Shown: positions 1 through 7,675, counted from the first letter of the stretch. The stretch: 35,122 nucleotides of DNA from Candidatus Obscuribacter phosphatis (GCA_001899315.1 MOYA01000003.1:1-35122), one strand, 5' to 3'. Notes: generated from the letters alone by a model not told the origin. A program made the numbers and translations.

Positions 1-99
1 TCCGAATGCATCTTGGGCGAAAGCGGGAGCTGATAGAGAAAGGGCTCCTACAACGGTCAAAGCGGAGAAAGACATAGTAAGTTTGGAGAGTTTACGCAT
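1..99 (-). CDS. N-terminus of an exported protein (cut by window edge)
   Basis: Only the first 33 codons are inside the window. They form a textbook Sec signal peptide: a basic start (MRKLSK), a hydrophobic core (about residues 9-24, with VVGALSLSA) and a signal peptidase I site after APAFA, giving a mature protein beginning QDAFG. The ATG at 99 is preceded by a near-perfect ribosome binding site (AGGAGG, eight bases upstream), the strongest in this region, so the start is secure and the gene is probably well expressed. The mature protein lies outside the window, so no function can be given. Its promoter region (100-300) holds a good sigma70-type promoter and two inverted repeats. Confidence 0.75.
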   Translation of the reverse strand, partial: MRKLSKLTMSFSALTVVGALSLSAPAFAQDAFG

Positions 100-187
100 T
101 GAAATTACCTCCTGAGGTAATGCGAGACGATGTCCCAGAGACGCTGCACTGCGGACTTATTCGGTCTTTAATCTAGTAACTTCGCTT

Positions 188-201
188 AGCGGACTTCCGC
201 T
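188..201. promoter_or_regulatory. Second dyad, in the early leader
   Basis: AGCGGA-CT-TCCGCT is a perfect 6-bp inverted repeat with a 2-base centre, lying just downstream of the predicted transcription start of the exported-protein gene. Its sequence differs from the dyad at 255-270, so a second factor would be needed if both are operators. It could also be chance. Confidence 0.3.
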
Positions 202-216
202 TGGAAACGTGCACTC

Positions 217-245
217 AATGTAATCAAAGCCGACCCCGAAGTCAA
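217..245 (-). promoter_or_regulatory. Sigma70-type promoter for the exported-protein gene
   Basis: Read on the minus strand there is TTGACT (240-245), a 17-base spacer and TACATT (217-222). Transcription would start near 210, giving a leader of about 110 bases before the ATG at 99. The call is by eye from the consensus; spacing is ideal, and the -10 box matches four of six bases. Confidence 0.5.
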
Positions 246-254
246 CAGCAAATT

Positions 255-270
255 TGTTAGCCAGCTAACA
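255..270. promoter_or_regulatory. Perfect dyad next to the -35 box (operator candidate)
   Basis: TGTTAGC and GCTAACA form a perfect 7-bp inverted repeat around a central CA. The arms are too close for an RNA hairpin but suit a dimeric regulator. The site ends ten bases upstream of the -35 box of the leftward promoter, a usual position for an activator. The regulator is unknown. Confidence 0.5.
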
Positions 271-343
271 TTCCACAAATATTTTGGGCTAGATTCGGAA
301 AATGATCGAGACTAGTCTGGAACTTTTTGACTGAGACGATTAC

Positions 344-1633
344 TTATAAGCACATCGATAAGAACCTAAGCACGCGCCCGTGACTTTGAAGCTCCATCTC
401 CAGGGCTCCGGCGGCATAGCCGTCGAAAGTCATATCGCCCAGACGCTTCTCCAACATGCGCCCGGTGTTCACTATGTCTTCCGGCGCGACAATGAAGACG
501 CCGCGCCCCAGCGCTGCAGCTTTGCACTGCAGCACCCATAAGGAATACGCGGTGATGAGATGGTGCAGACCCACCATCAGACTGAGCTGTCCAAAGCCGG
601 CGCCGAAATACAACTTCCCAAAGATTCGCTGATATATAAACCTATAGAAGATATCTTTCAACTCTGGCACGTCGGGCAAGGTAACCGCCTTCACATCGGC
701 GAGATTGAAGCTTTTGTCGCCGGCACGCAGCTTTAGCTGCGGCGCGATGCCCATTTTGGCAGCCATTGAACTTTGCATAAACTTAGAAGCAGAAAAGTTA
801 GATTCGGCCCGGTTCAGGGTCTTCTCGGGGAAGTAGAGTCGATAAAGTTCCTTGAGCAATACATGCTCGATAGGCTTGAGCTGATGCTTGGGACCTAATT
901 CAATCTTGAGCTGCGCTTCAGGAATATTCGAGCCGCGCCCCTTTAGATACTCACCAACTACGAAAAGCGACATGTGAGCCAACCGCATCTCTAGGCTCTC
1001 AGAATCGTTCTGCAAGATGCGCAATAGCTCTGCCTCTATCTCTAAGTAGCGCTCCCAGGTCAGTGGCACCTCTTTGCACAGCTCAACTTTTGACCAATTG
1101 GGATGATGGTCAGGATACATCTTCTTGAACTCGGCAAATTTCTGGTTCAAATAGTCTCTCTGCTCGGTCAAAGGTTTACCGGCATTGAGAACCGCGCCCA
1201 CACTGACAAAACTGACCGTCGAGTAGAAGCCGGATGGAGTCTCATTGAAGTTATAGGGGAAGAGCTGACAGATGGAAGGCTTGGTCTTGCTCTCGAAGCT
1301 CGAGTGGATGAAGCAGAGATTATTGACCAAGAAGGGGCAGAGCCCTTCTTCATCAGGCTTGATAGCATGGGTGTAAGGACTGCCTTCCTTCTCGTGGTCT
1401 TTCAGCTCGCGAAAAAGATCGGCACCGTTTAGTTTCTTATGAAGTGAACCCCAGTCGACAGCCGAGATTCTTTCGTAATCGGCAGCGGTCATCGGCACAG
1501 CCCAGCCACTGCAGCATCTACCGCAACCGGTGCATTCATAATTGATCCCCTCGGGAATATGCAGAGGCTGAGATTCGCCCAAGCCGGGCTCAGACAAATT
1601 AGTATCTGGCAAATTCGGTTCTCTGTCAGCCAT
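344..1633 (-). CDS. YkgJ-family cysteine-cluster protein
   Basis: A 429-residue protein whose N-terminal third carries the family's hallmark cysteine cluster, CTGCGRCC at about residues 35-42, followed by further cysteines (CPFLVNNLCFIHS near 99-111 and SICQLFPYN near 120-129). In this family (PF03692) the cysteines are thought to bind zinc or an iron-sulfur cluster; the biochemical role is not settled. The protein is much longer than minimal YkgJ proteins of 100-200 residues. The C-terminal 250 residues are mostly helical with no motif I recognise, and hydrophobic patches near 340-380 (AGFGQLSLMVGLHHLITAYS) might touch a membrane. The gene starts 16 bases after anmK ends, so the two are probably co-transcribed. 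A GAGGAG lies 12 bases before the ATG. Confidence 0.8.
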   Translation of the reverse strand: MADREPNLPDTNLSEPGLGESQPLHIPEGINYECTGCGRCCSGWAVPMTAADYERISAVDWGSLHKKLNGADLFRELKDHEKEGSPYTHAIKPDEEGLCPFLVNNLCFIHSSFESKTKPSICQLFPYNFNETPSGFYSTVSFVSVGAVLNAGKPLTEQRDYLNQKFAEFKKMYPDHHPNWSKVELCKEVPLTWERYLEIEAELLRILQNDSESLEMRLAHMSLFVVGEYLKGRGSNIPEAQLKIELGPKHQLKPIEHVLLKELYRLYFPEKTLNRAESNFSASKFMQSSMAAKMGIAPQLKLRAGDKSFNLADVKAVTLPDVPELKDIFYRFIYQRIFGKLYFGAGFGQLSLMVGLHHLITAYSLWVLQCKAAALGRGVFIVAPEDIVNTGRMLEKRLGDMTFDGYAAGALEMELQSHGRVLRFLSMCL

Positions 1634-1649
1634 GATTATGGTTAGCTCC

Positions 1650-2984
1650 TCAAATCGATCGCACTAGCTTGCCGAGACATACCCGTCTCTTTGCACCGGT
1701 ACAAACCGGCACATTATTGGGCACGCCAAAATAGGTGGTGTAAGCAAGCAAGGCAAAAAGCAGCGCTTCTTTAAATTTTGCCGACACACCAAAGTCTTCA
1801 TGCATAAGCAAGTCGACGGGTTCGCCCCAATTTGTCTTGATCATATCGAGCAAGGCCGGGTTATAGGCGCCGCCGCCGCCCAAAATAAGCTTTCTCAGAC
1901 GATAATGAGGCTTGATGTGCATGACATAATTTTGCACTAGCGAATGGGCGGTGAAAGCAGTAAGAGTAGCGACAATATCGGCAGGAGCGAGGTCGGCGTT
2001 TGTCCACTCTTCCACAAGAGCGAGAGCGCGAGCCTTACTAAACAATTCTCTACCTGTTGTCTTGGGCGGAGGCAATTTGAAATAAGACTCTTGCTCAAGC
2101 ATAGATTTTAGACGCATCTGGTCAACAGTGCCTGAAAGTGCCACCTTACCATCTTGGTCGAAGTCTTGACCATAAAGTTTGCGCATTGCCTCATCGATGA
2201 GCACATTGGCCGGCCCGGTATCAAAAGCCATTACGGCCTGCCCATCTTCTGAGATGACAGTGAGGTTGGCGATGCCGCCCAGATTGAGCACCGCGCATGG
2301 TTCACCGCGCTTGCCAAACAAAACTTCATCGGCAAAGGAGAGAAGTGGTGCACCTTGACCGCCGCAAGCCAAGTCGAAGGTGCGGAAGTCACCAACTGTG
2401 GTGACACCGGTCAAGGCAGCGACATAGGCAGGGTCTCCCAGCTGAAGTGTTCCAGTAGTATCCATGCCCCAGAACGAAGAGGAACGAGGTTCATGCCAGA
2501 CAGTCTGTCCATGCGAACCAATTAGGTCGACTTCATGACCGAGACGGCGAGCAGCTCGCTGTACATGCTGAGCGGCTCGACCGAAGACCGAGCCCAGGGC
2601 GCTATGGGCCAAACAAACCGACTTGAGATCAAGGCGGCCACCGCTGACGAATTCCTCCAACTTCCTTTTGAAGGCTGTCTCAAAAGGTACCAGCTCGCTG
2701 TGCAAAAGCTCAAAAGAAAGGGGGATACTCGGTCCCTCAGGACTATTTATGGTCCCGCTTATGACACCGCCAATAACACCAGAGCCCAGACCGGGCATAA
2801 CTTCGAGAGAAACGCCGCAAGCCTGTGCATTAGCTTCTTTACCAGCAGCCTGCCGATAAGATTTTTCACCGTCGAGCGCCCGCCCGGGCGTAATCTTGAA
2901 AAGGGCAGCGTCAATGCCGTCCATTGAAGTGCCGCTATTCAATCCAAGAACATTCAAAGACTTGAGAACTTTGCCAGATGTCAC
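1650..2984 (-). CDS. anmK: Anhydro-N-acetylmuramic acid kinase
   Basis: AnmK phosphorylates and hydrolyses 1,6-anhydro-MurNAc, released in peptidoglycan turnover, to MurNAc-6-phosphate in the cytoplasm. The diagnostic N-terminal motif LGLNSGTSMDGIDAALF is present, with LNLGGIANLTVI and FDTGPANVLIDE of the ASKHA sugar-kinase fold and a late GGGGAYN phosphate-binding turn. I place the start at the GTG at 2984 (444 residues), because AAGAGAGG lies eight bases upstream. The longer frame from 3023 would start inside the predicted promoter. Even so it exceeds the usual 370-390 residues, because of an insertion of about 60 residues after the first motif. It is followed 16 bases later by the YkgJ-family gene; the operon partner does not obviously belong to wall recycling. 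Confidence 0.9.
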   Translation of the reverse strand: MTSGKVLKSLNVLGLNSGTSMDGIDAALFKITPGRALDGEKSYRQAAGKEANAQACGVSLEVMPGLGSGVIGGVISGTINSPEGPSIPLSFELLHSELVPFETAFKRKLEEFVSGGRLDLKSVCLAHSALGSVFGRAAQHVQRAARRLGHEVDLIGSHGQTVWHEPRSSSFWGMDTTGTLQLGDPAYVAALTGVTTVGDFRTFDLACGGQGAPLLSFADEVLFGKRGEPCAVLNLGGIANLTVISEDGQAVMAFDTGPANVLIDEAMRKLYGQDFDQDGKVALSGTVDQMRLKSMLEQESYFKLPPPKTTGRELFSKARALALVEEWTNADLAPADIVATLTAFTAHSLVQNYVMHIKPHYRLRKLILGGGGAYNPALLDMIKTNWGEPVDLLMHEDFGVSAKFKEALLFALLAYTTYFGVPNNVPVCTGAKRRVCLGKLVRSI

Positions 2985-3010
2985 GCAATATGCCTCTCTT
3001 AAACAAACTT

Positions 3011-3028
3011 CAATTGTACGCACAATTG
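3011..3028. promoter_or_regulatory. Dyad overlapping the anmK -10 box (operator candidate)
   Basis: CAATTGT-ACGC-ACAATTG is a perfect 7-bp inverted repeat lying over the -10 box and adjoining spacer of the anmK promoter. A protein bound here would block RNA polymerase, so repression is the natural reading. The half-site ACAATTG resembles the CAATTA half-site of the dyad at 28722-28736. Confidence 0.5.
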
Positions 3029-3040
3029 ACTAAATGTGAA
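3013..3040 (-). promoter_or_regulatory. Promoter of anmK-ykgJ
   Basis: On the minus strand TTCACA (3035-3040), a 16-base spacer and TACAAT (3013-3018) each match five of six consensus bases. The start of transcription would be near 3006, leaving about 20 bases before the GTG at 2984 and its Shine-Dalgarno sequence. This supports the shorter anmK start. Confidence 0.55.
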
Positions 3041-3204
3041 CGACTTTTCGATCTTTCTATGGATACCTCGCAGAGGCTCTCGGTCGAGCGGCACCGGGGC
3101 GTTGAGAGTATGAACAGGCACAAAGGAGGGAAAGGAGTGAAAGCCGGACCGTCATGACAACCGTGATCAAAGCCTAGCTGCTGTTAAAATATAGCGAAAA
3201 GTAG

Positions 3205-3235
3205 GTCTTTCAAGACAAGTCGGAAGCGTCGACTT
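3205..3235 (+). promoter_or_regulatory. Two adjacent dyads in the guaB3 leader
   Basis: GTCTT-TC-AAGAC (3205-3216) is followed directly by AAGTCG-GAAGCGT-CGACTT (3217-3235) and then TTAG/TTTT. The second could fold as a 6-bp hairpin before a short U-rich stretch, some 30 bases ahead of the guaB3 ribosome binding site, which would suit attenuation. The stem is short and no antiterminator pairing was found by eye. Confidence 0.25.
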
Positions 3236-3268
3236 TTAGTTTTAGCAAGACACAGATCGGAGGCAAGT

Positions 3269-4438
3269 ATGCAGATAGGGCTCGGGAAACAAACAAGACG
3301 TGCTTACGGCTTTGACGAAATAGCCCTAGTGCCGGGCTCCAAGACTGTTGACATGGAACTCTGCGATATCACTACCCATATTGGTTCACTCAAGCTTGCC
3401 AGTCCCATCATTGCGTCGGCAATGGACTCTGTGGTAGACGTCAAGGTTGCAGTTGAGATGCACAAACTGGGCGGTTTAGCCGTACTCAATCTGCAAGGGG
3501 TTCAAACCCGCTACGAAGAGCTCGAAGAAGTCTATGCCAAAATAGCCAGCTGCGACAAAGACAGCTTCGTCGAAGTAATGCAGTCGTTATACAAACAACC
3601 GGTCAAAGAAGAATTAATTGAAAAGCGCATCGCCCAAATCAAAAAAGAAGGAGGAATCGCTGCCGTTTCGGTTACCCCTAATTTTGCCGAGAAGTACGGA
3701 CCGCTTGCCAAGGCAGCCGGTTGCGATCTCTTGGTCGTGCAATCAACAGTAACCGGAATTGAGCACAAGAGCGCTACCGGTTCGGGAGGCAGCCTGGACC
3801 TGAGCAAGTTTACTAAGAGCATTGGTATCCCAGTAGTGGTGGGCAATTGCGTCATTTACCAAACAGCTCTAGAGCTTTTGGAAACCGGAGTAGCAGGCAT
3901 CCTGGTCGGAGTCGGACCCGGCGCTGCCTGCACATCAAGGTCGGTGCTTGGAATAGGCGTACCGATGGCCACAGCCATTGCCGACTGCGCTCAAGCCAGA
4001 GAAGATTTCGTCAAGAAACACCCAGGTGCCACTAGACCGGCAATCATCGCCGATGGCGGTATGGGAGTAGGCGGAGATATTTGTAAAGCCATCGCCTGTG
4101 GTGCAGACGCCACCATGATCGGTTCGCCCTTGGCCAGAGCCAAAGAAGCTCCAGGACAAGGCTACCACTGGGGCATGGCCACTCCCAGCCCGGTTCTGCC
4201 CAGAGGGACGCGAATCAAAGTGGGAACAACTGTGTCTCTAGCTCAAATCATGAATGGACCAGCCACCGTGGACGACGGCACCCAAAATCTAACCGGTGCG
4301 CTGAAAACCAGCATGGCGACCTTAGGAGCCGAGAACCTGAAAGAAATGCAAGAGAGAGAAGTAATTATCGCCCCCTCCATACTTACTGAAGGAAAAGTCT
4401 ATCAAAATGCCCAACAGCTGGGCATGGGACGCAAATAG
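3269..4438 (+). CDS. guaB3: GuaB3-family IMP dehydrogenase-related protein
   Basis: A 389-residue TIM-barrel protein of the IMPDH/GMP reductase superfamily. IMPDH oxidises IMP to XMP with NAD+, the rate-limiting step to guanine nucleotides. The start RRAYGFDEIALVPGSKTVD matches the GuaB3 branch, and the active-site loop GVGPGAACTSRSVLGIGVP carries the catalytic cysteine. ADGGMGVGGDICKAIACGAD forms the phosphate-binding region. There is no CBS (Bateman) pair, as expected for GuaB3 and unlike most GuaB proteins of about 490 residues. The ATG at 3269 has GGAGG five bases upstream. The gene stands alone on the plus strand, opposite anmK. Whether a separate guaB exists elsewhere in this genome cannot be seen. 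Confidence 0.9.
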   Translation: MQIGLGKQTRRAYGFDEIALVPGSKTVDMELCDITTHIGSLKLASPIIASAMDSVVDVKVAVEMHKLGGLAVLNLQGVQTRYEELEEVYAKIASCDKDSFVEVMQSLYKQPVKEELIEKRIAQIKKEGGIAAVSVTPNFAEKYGPLAKAAGCDLLVVQSTVTGIEHKSATGSGGSLDLSKFTKSIGIPVVVGNCVIYQTALELLETGVAGILVGVGPGAACTSRSVLGIGVPMATAIADCAQAREDFVKKHPGATRPAIIADGGMGVGGDICKAIACGADATMIGSPLARAKEAPGQGYHWGMATPSPVLPRGTRIKVGTTVSLAQIMNGPATVDDGTQNLTGALKTSMATLGAENLKEMQEREVIIAPSILTEGKVYQNAQQLGMGRK

Positions 4439-4460
4439 CCGCGCCCGAAACTGCCCCCAA

Positions 4461-4505
4461 AAACTTTCTCTCCAGAAACTCTCCCTCCAGAAACTTTCTC
4501 AAGAA
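4461..4505. repeat. Three 15-bp tandem repeats between guaB3 and htrA
   Basis: AAACTTTCTCTCCAG, AAACTCTCCCTCCAG and AAACTTTCTCAAGAA lie head to tail. They fill most of the spacer and look like slippage products. They are not a hairpin, and no promoter is evident in them. Confidence 0.7.
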
Positions 4506-4551
4506 ATAGTTTAAAAGAGCCGAAATCTGCCAAGCAAACCAAGGGATCGAG

Positions 4552-5976
4552 ATGAAAAACGCCTCTAGACTGGTACTGATCACCTCATTAGCATCGAGCG
4601 CTTTGAGCATTTATTTGGTCGCAGAGGCGATGCTGAGACCAGCGGCGCCACCATCGAGGGACGAAAAGCAAGCGCAGGGCAGTCGGCTTCCTCAATTCAG
4701 TAAGGTTTCTTTTGAGGGAGATCCGCCTTCTGAGGGCGGCAAGTCTTCCATAGCAAGAATTTTAGCGATAAGCTCAGAGTCAGCCGTAAAGAAAAGAAGC
4801 GCCGTGCCCCTAAGCTCAGAAACCATCGCCGACATTGCCGAGATAGCCGCACCATCAGTGGTGAATATTGAAGTAAAGAAAACCGAGGAATCGTCAGGCT
4901 CAGCCCTTCCGCTCTTCGATGCCTTCCCCTTTGGCGATGTGCATGATTTCTTTTATTACAACGGCAGGCGCATCGTCCCAGATAGCCCCGACATGAGCAA
5001 GCTTATACCCAAGTCGATCAAGAAGCGCGCCGTGCAAACCGGCACAGGCTTTGTTGTAAGGGAAGACGGCTATGTCATGACCAATGCCCATGTCGTCAAA
5101 AATGCCCAAGACATTAGAGTTACTTTGAACGACAAGCGCAGCTTCACTGCCAAGATTGTCGGATCGGACAATTATTCAGACTTGGCCCTGCTCAAGATTG
5201 AAGCCAACGGCCTGCCGGTTTTGAAGATGGGCACTTCGCTCGATCTCAGACCAGGTGAGTTTGCCATCGCCATAGGCAGCCCCTTCGGCTACGATCATAC
5301 AGTTACCCTTGGCATCATTTCGGCGGTAGGACGCACCGTCGACGATATCAACGGCAATATCAATTTCATACAAACAGACGCCGCCATCAACCCCGGCAAC
5401 TCAGGAGGTCCGCTTCTCAACATGCAAGGAGAAGTGGTGGGTGTGAACACGGCAATCAAAGACAATGCTCAGAACATTGGTTTTTCCATTCCGGTGGACG
5501 TAGCCAAAACAGTTGCCGACGATCTAATCAATAATCGCACCATCGAAAGACCCTGGCTGGGGATCGGTATGTCAGAACTTAAAGAGTCGCAGATCAAGAG
5601 CCTTGGCATACCTGCAACCACCCGTGGTGTACTGGTGGAAAAAGTCTTCAAAGGCAGCCCCTCAGAAGAAGCTGATATACAGCCGGGAGATATCATTCAA
5701 AAGATTGACGGCAAGAGCGTTCTCACCCCTAGAGATGTGCAGACTATGGTTAGAGCACATAAAGTGAAAGACAAACTCGCCTTCCTGCTGCTCAGAGAAG
5801 GAGCCATAAAGACAACCGAAGTGATCATCGGCGCTTATCCAGACTATGTCGAGATGCGCAATCTCAGCCCCAACACAAGCCCCAATCTCAGTCCAAATCT
5901 CAATCCAAATAATGCACCCAGCCAACCACAGAGACTGCAAGAAAAGCAGGGCGCCGGCCAAAACTCAAGACGTTAA
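4552..5976 (+). CDS. HtrA/Deg-type serine protease with PDZ domain
   Basis: A 474-residue envelope protease of the DegP/HtrA family (S1C), which degrades misfolded exported proteins. A hydrophobic N-terminal segment (about residues 7-23) anchors or exports it. After a low-complexity linker the trypsin-like domain spans about 88-315, with the triad visible as His180 (TNAHVV), Asp210 (SDLALLKI) and Ser284 (NPGNSGGPLL). One PDZ domain follows (about 330-425, with GVLVEKVFKGSPSEEADIQPGDII). The tail from about 437 is Asn/Pro/Ser-rich and made of four-residue repeats. The ATG at 4552 has AAGGGA about five bases upstream. One PDZ rather than two is the pattern of DegS and of cyanobacterial HhoA/HhoB/HtrA, so the specific paralogue is left open. 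Confidence 0.93.
   Translation: MKNASRLVLITSLASSALSIYLVAEAMLRPAAPPSRDEKQAQGSRLPQFSKVSFEGDPPSEGGKSSIARILAISSESAVKKRSAVPLSSETIADIAEIAAPSVVNIEVKKTEESSGSALPLFDAFPFGDVHDFFYYNGRRIVPDSPDMSKLIPKSIKKRAVQTGTGFVVREDGYVMTNAHVVKNAQDIRVTLNDKRSFTAKIVGSDNYSDLALLKIEANGLPVLKMGTSLDLRPGEFAIAIGSPFGYDHTVTLGIISAVGRTVDDINGNINFIQTDAAINPGNSGGPLLNMQGEVVGVNTAIKDNAQNIGFSIPVDVAKTVADDLINNRTIERPWLGIGMSELKESQIKSLGIPATTRGVLVEKVFKGSPSEEADIQPGDIIQKIDGKSVLTPRDVQTMVRAHKVKDKLAFLLLREGAIKTTEVIIGAYPDYVEMRNLSPNTSPNLSPNLNPNNAPSQPQRLQEKQGAGQNSRR
5860..5907 (+). repeat. Four 12-bp repeats inside the htrA 3' end
   Basis: AATCTCAGCCCC, AACACAAGCCCC, AATCTCAGTCCA and AATCTCAATCCA are in frame and encode NLSP, NTSP, NLSP and NLNP. Copy number could change without a frameshift, altering only the length of the disordered tail. 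Confidence 0.75.
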
Positions 5977-6032
5977 ACTCAATACACTAGACTCAATACA
6001 CTTGACTCAATACACTAGACCCAAGACGCTTG
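5977..6032. repeat. Four 14-bp tandem repeats right after the htrA stop
   Basis: The array begins on the first base after the TAA: ACTCAATACACTAG, ACTCAATACACTTG, ACTCAATACACTAG, ACCCAAGACGCTTG. The alternating TAG/TTG ends show a higher 28-bp unit duplicated once. It lies between htrA and the end of the convergent nucleotidase gene and is not a terminator hairpin. Confidence 0.8.
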
Positions 6033-6091
6033 ACTCAGCGCCAGCCCCTAGGAAAGAACTGGACCGAATTGTCTTTATCTCTGACGGTCAG

Positions 6092-6634
6092 TTAGACCGG
6101 CAGCACATGATGTGCGAAAAACTCTTTCACCGCCAACCAATCATTGACACGGGTGTAGCCCTGAACATTGCGATTATGGGGGGCATCAAAGAGCAATCCC
6201 TTGCCCTTGAAACGCAGAAAATGCCGGGCATTATCATCAATCAAATAATCGGCATCGACAATGCTTTTGTCGCCGCAGAAAACAAAGTTCATCGGTGAGA
6301 TAAAGGGAAAGTGCCGCAGAAGCCATTCGTACTTAGCACGAAAAGAACGAGGCACTTCCATAGCAGCGGTAGCAATAAAGATTTCATGGCTCTTGCTTAG
6401 TTCTTCTAAAACTTCGCGCGCATGAGGCATCACTGGCAAATCAGCAAAGAAATCTTCGGTGTGCACAATATCGATGGCCGCACCGACATGCTCATCTGGA
6501 ATCAAGTCAAATATATGCAAGCCAAGCAAGTCGGATTTAGCCAGCTCTGCACCGAATTTCGCGTTGTAGCGACTGAGATGTTCGCCCAGAGCATCGGCAA
6601 TCACTTCATCCATATCAACCGCAATTCTAGCCAT
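6092..6634 (-). CDS. HAD-family 5'(3')-deoxyribonucleotidase-like protein
   Basis: A 180-residue haloacid-dehalogenase phosphatase. It opens with IAVDMDEVIAD: the first Asp is the expected nucleophile and the second the general acid, in the DxDxV form typical of the NT5C-type family (PF06941), which dephosphorylates deoxynucleoside monophosphates. Motif II is the Thr in IFIATAAM and motif IV is the acidic pair in YLIDDNARH. I choose the ATG at 6634, with AAGGGG about five bases upstream; a longer frame to 6748 has no ribosome binding site and its extra residues do not fit the fold. It runs convergent to htrA and divergent from the DeoR-family regulator. Substrate assignment rests on family resemblance only. 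Confidence 0.8.
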   Translation of the reverse strand: MARIAVDMDEVIADALGEHLSRYNAKFGAELAKSDLLGLHIFDLIPDEHVGAAIDIVHTEDFFADLPVMPHAREVLEELSKSHEIFIATAAMEVPRSFRAKYEWLLRHFPFISPMNFVFCGDKSIVDADYLIDDNARHFLRFKGKGLLFDAPHNRNVQGYTRVNDWLAVKEFFAHHVLPV

Positions 6635-6720
6635 GATTCCCCTTAAGTTAACTAGGTTCGAGAACCCTTGGATTCTAAATCCCGCAGCCCCCAAATCCCG
6701 CAAATTCCAGCACGATCCAG

Positions 6721-6726
6721 TATAAT
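6721..6726 (+). promoter_or_regulatory. -10 box for the DeoR-family gene
   Basis: A perfect TATAAT lies 54 bases before the GTG at 6780. No good -35 hexamer sits 16-18 bases upstream (CCGCAA at 17), so an activator or an alternative element may help. Confidence 0.4.
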
Positions 6727-6779
6727 ACCGAAAGAACCCGCAATTCAAGACCGTTCAATACTAAGAGTAACAATAGAAA

Positions 6780-7547
6780 GTGCTGCCCCAAGAGAGACAA
6801 AAACAGATTTTGACGAGACTGCAGTCGCGCGGACAGGTTCTGGTGCAAGACTTAGTACGAGAATTGACCGTCTCAGAAGACACGATCAGAAGAGATCTAA
6901 AGGACCTAGCCCAGAGCGGGCTGCTCAAGAAAGTCCACGGCGGGGCAGTTCTGCTCTCGAGTGTGCCCTATTCGCACCGAGAACGGCTAAGCCTCAATCG
7001 AGAAGCCAAACGTAAATTAGCGAACATAGCGGCGGAGCTGGTGCAAAGCAATATGCTTATCTTTGTGGACGGCGCCACCACCACCCTGGAATTACCGGCC
7101 GCCCTGGAAGATTTGCCCCTGAACAAGATCACCTTCGTCACCCACAGCCCGGTCATGGCACAGCGCCTAAGCGAGCTTGGCTTTGCCGAGATAATTCTGC
7201 TCGGCGGCAAGCTAATCAAAGACTTACTGATCACAGCCGGGCTAGATTCTATAAAGCAAGCCGAACAGTTTCGACCCGACCTCAGTATCATCAGCGCCCA
7301 CGGACTTTCGGTACCGGCTGGTGCAACAGTGGAGAGCTGGGAAGACGCGCTTTTGAAGCGGGCTTTTGTCGAGCGCAGCGCCGAAACGGTAGTTATTGCC
7401 GGACAGGAAAAGCTTGGTTATGAGGCTTCCCATATGGTCCTGCCTACCGAAAAAATCAGCTACATTGTCACTGATGCCTCGCCAAGCGAGTGCCTAGGCT
7501 TCCAAAACAAGGGCGTCACTGTTTTGCACCAAGCTCGGCTCACCTAA
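6780..7547 (+). CDS. DeoR/GlpR-family transcriptional regulator
   Basis: A 255-residue repressor of the DeoR class, which usually senses phosphorylated sugars. The N-terminal winged helix-turn-helix covers about residues 3-58 (QERQKQILTRL; VSEDTIRRDLKDL, the family signature; KVHGGAVLL). The DeoRC sensor domain follows, with FVDGATTTLELPAAL as its phosphate-binding stretch and LLGGKL and VVIAGQEKLG strands. The start is the GTG at 6780; an in-frame TAG two codons upstream rules out anything longer, and the ribosome binding site is weak. The gene is divergent from the deoxyribonucleotidase, which hints at control of nucleotide or deoxyribose-phosphate metabolism, although no other salvage gene is adjacent. 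Confidence 0.9.
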   Translation: MLPQERQKQILTRLQSRGQVLVQDLVRELTVSEDTIRRDLKDLAQSGLLKKVHGGAVLLSSVPYSHRERLSLNREAKRKLANIAAELVQSNMLIFVDGATTTLELPAALEDLPLNKITFVTHSPVMAQRLSELGFAEIILLGGKLIKDLLITAGLDSIKQAEQFRPDLSIISAHGLSVPAGATVESWEDALLKRAFVERSAETVVIAGQEKLGYEASHMVLPTEKISYIVTDASPSECLGFQNKGVTVLHQARLT

Positions 7548-7675
7548 TGCCAGTGAGAACCTGGAGGATTCCGCCAATCGGGCAAATCCAAATCTAGCCG
7601 AATAATACAGTTCAGTTGTAATCGATTTGCAAACTTTCACTGCGCCTGCAACAATTTAAGCAAAAGCGGCAGAAA

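Noticed and set aside
2535-2927. 130-codon plus-strand frame opposite anmK
   Set aside because: It overlaps conserved anmK coding sequence, has no ribosome binding site and no recognisable motif.
5977-6032. 14-bp repeats as a CRISPR array
   Set aside because: Units are adjacent with no spacers and too short; this is a simple tandem repeat.
5846-6298. 150-codon frame running from the htrA tail through the 14-bp repeats
   Set aside because: It covers the htrA end in another frame and is antisense to the nucleotidase gene; it stays open because the repeats lack stops in that frame.
6092-6748. Longer nucleotidase start at 6748
   Set aside because: The added 38 residues have no ribosome binding site or family similarity; the ATG at 6634 has both a good site and the expected N-terminal strand.
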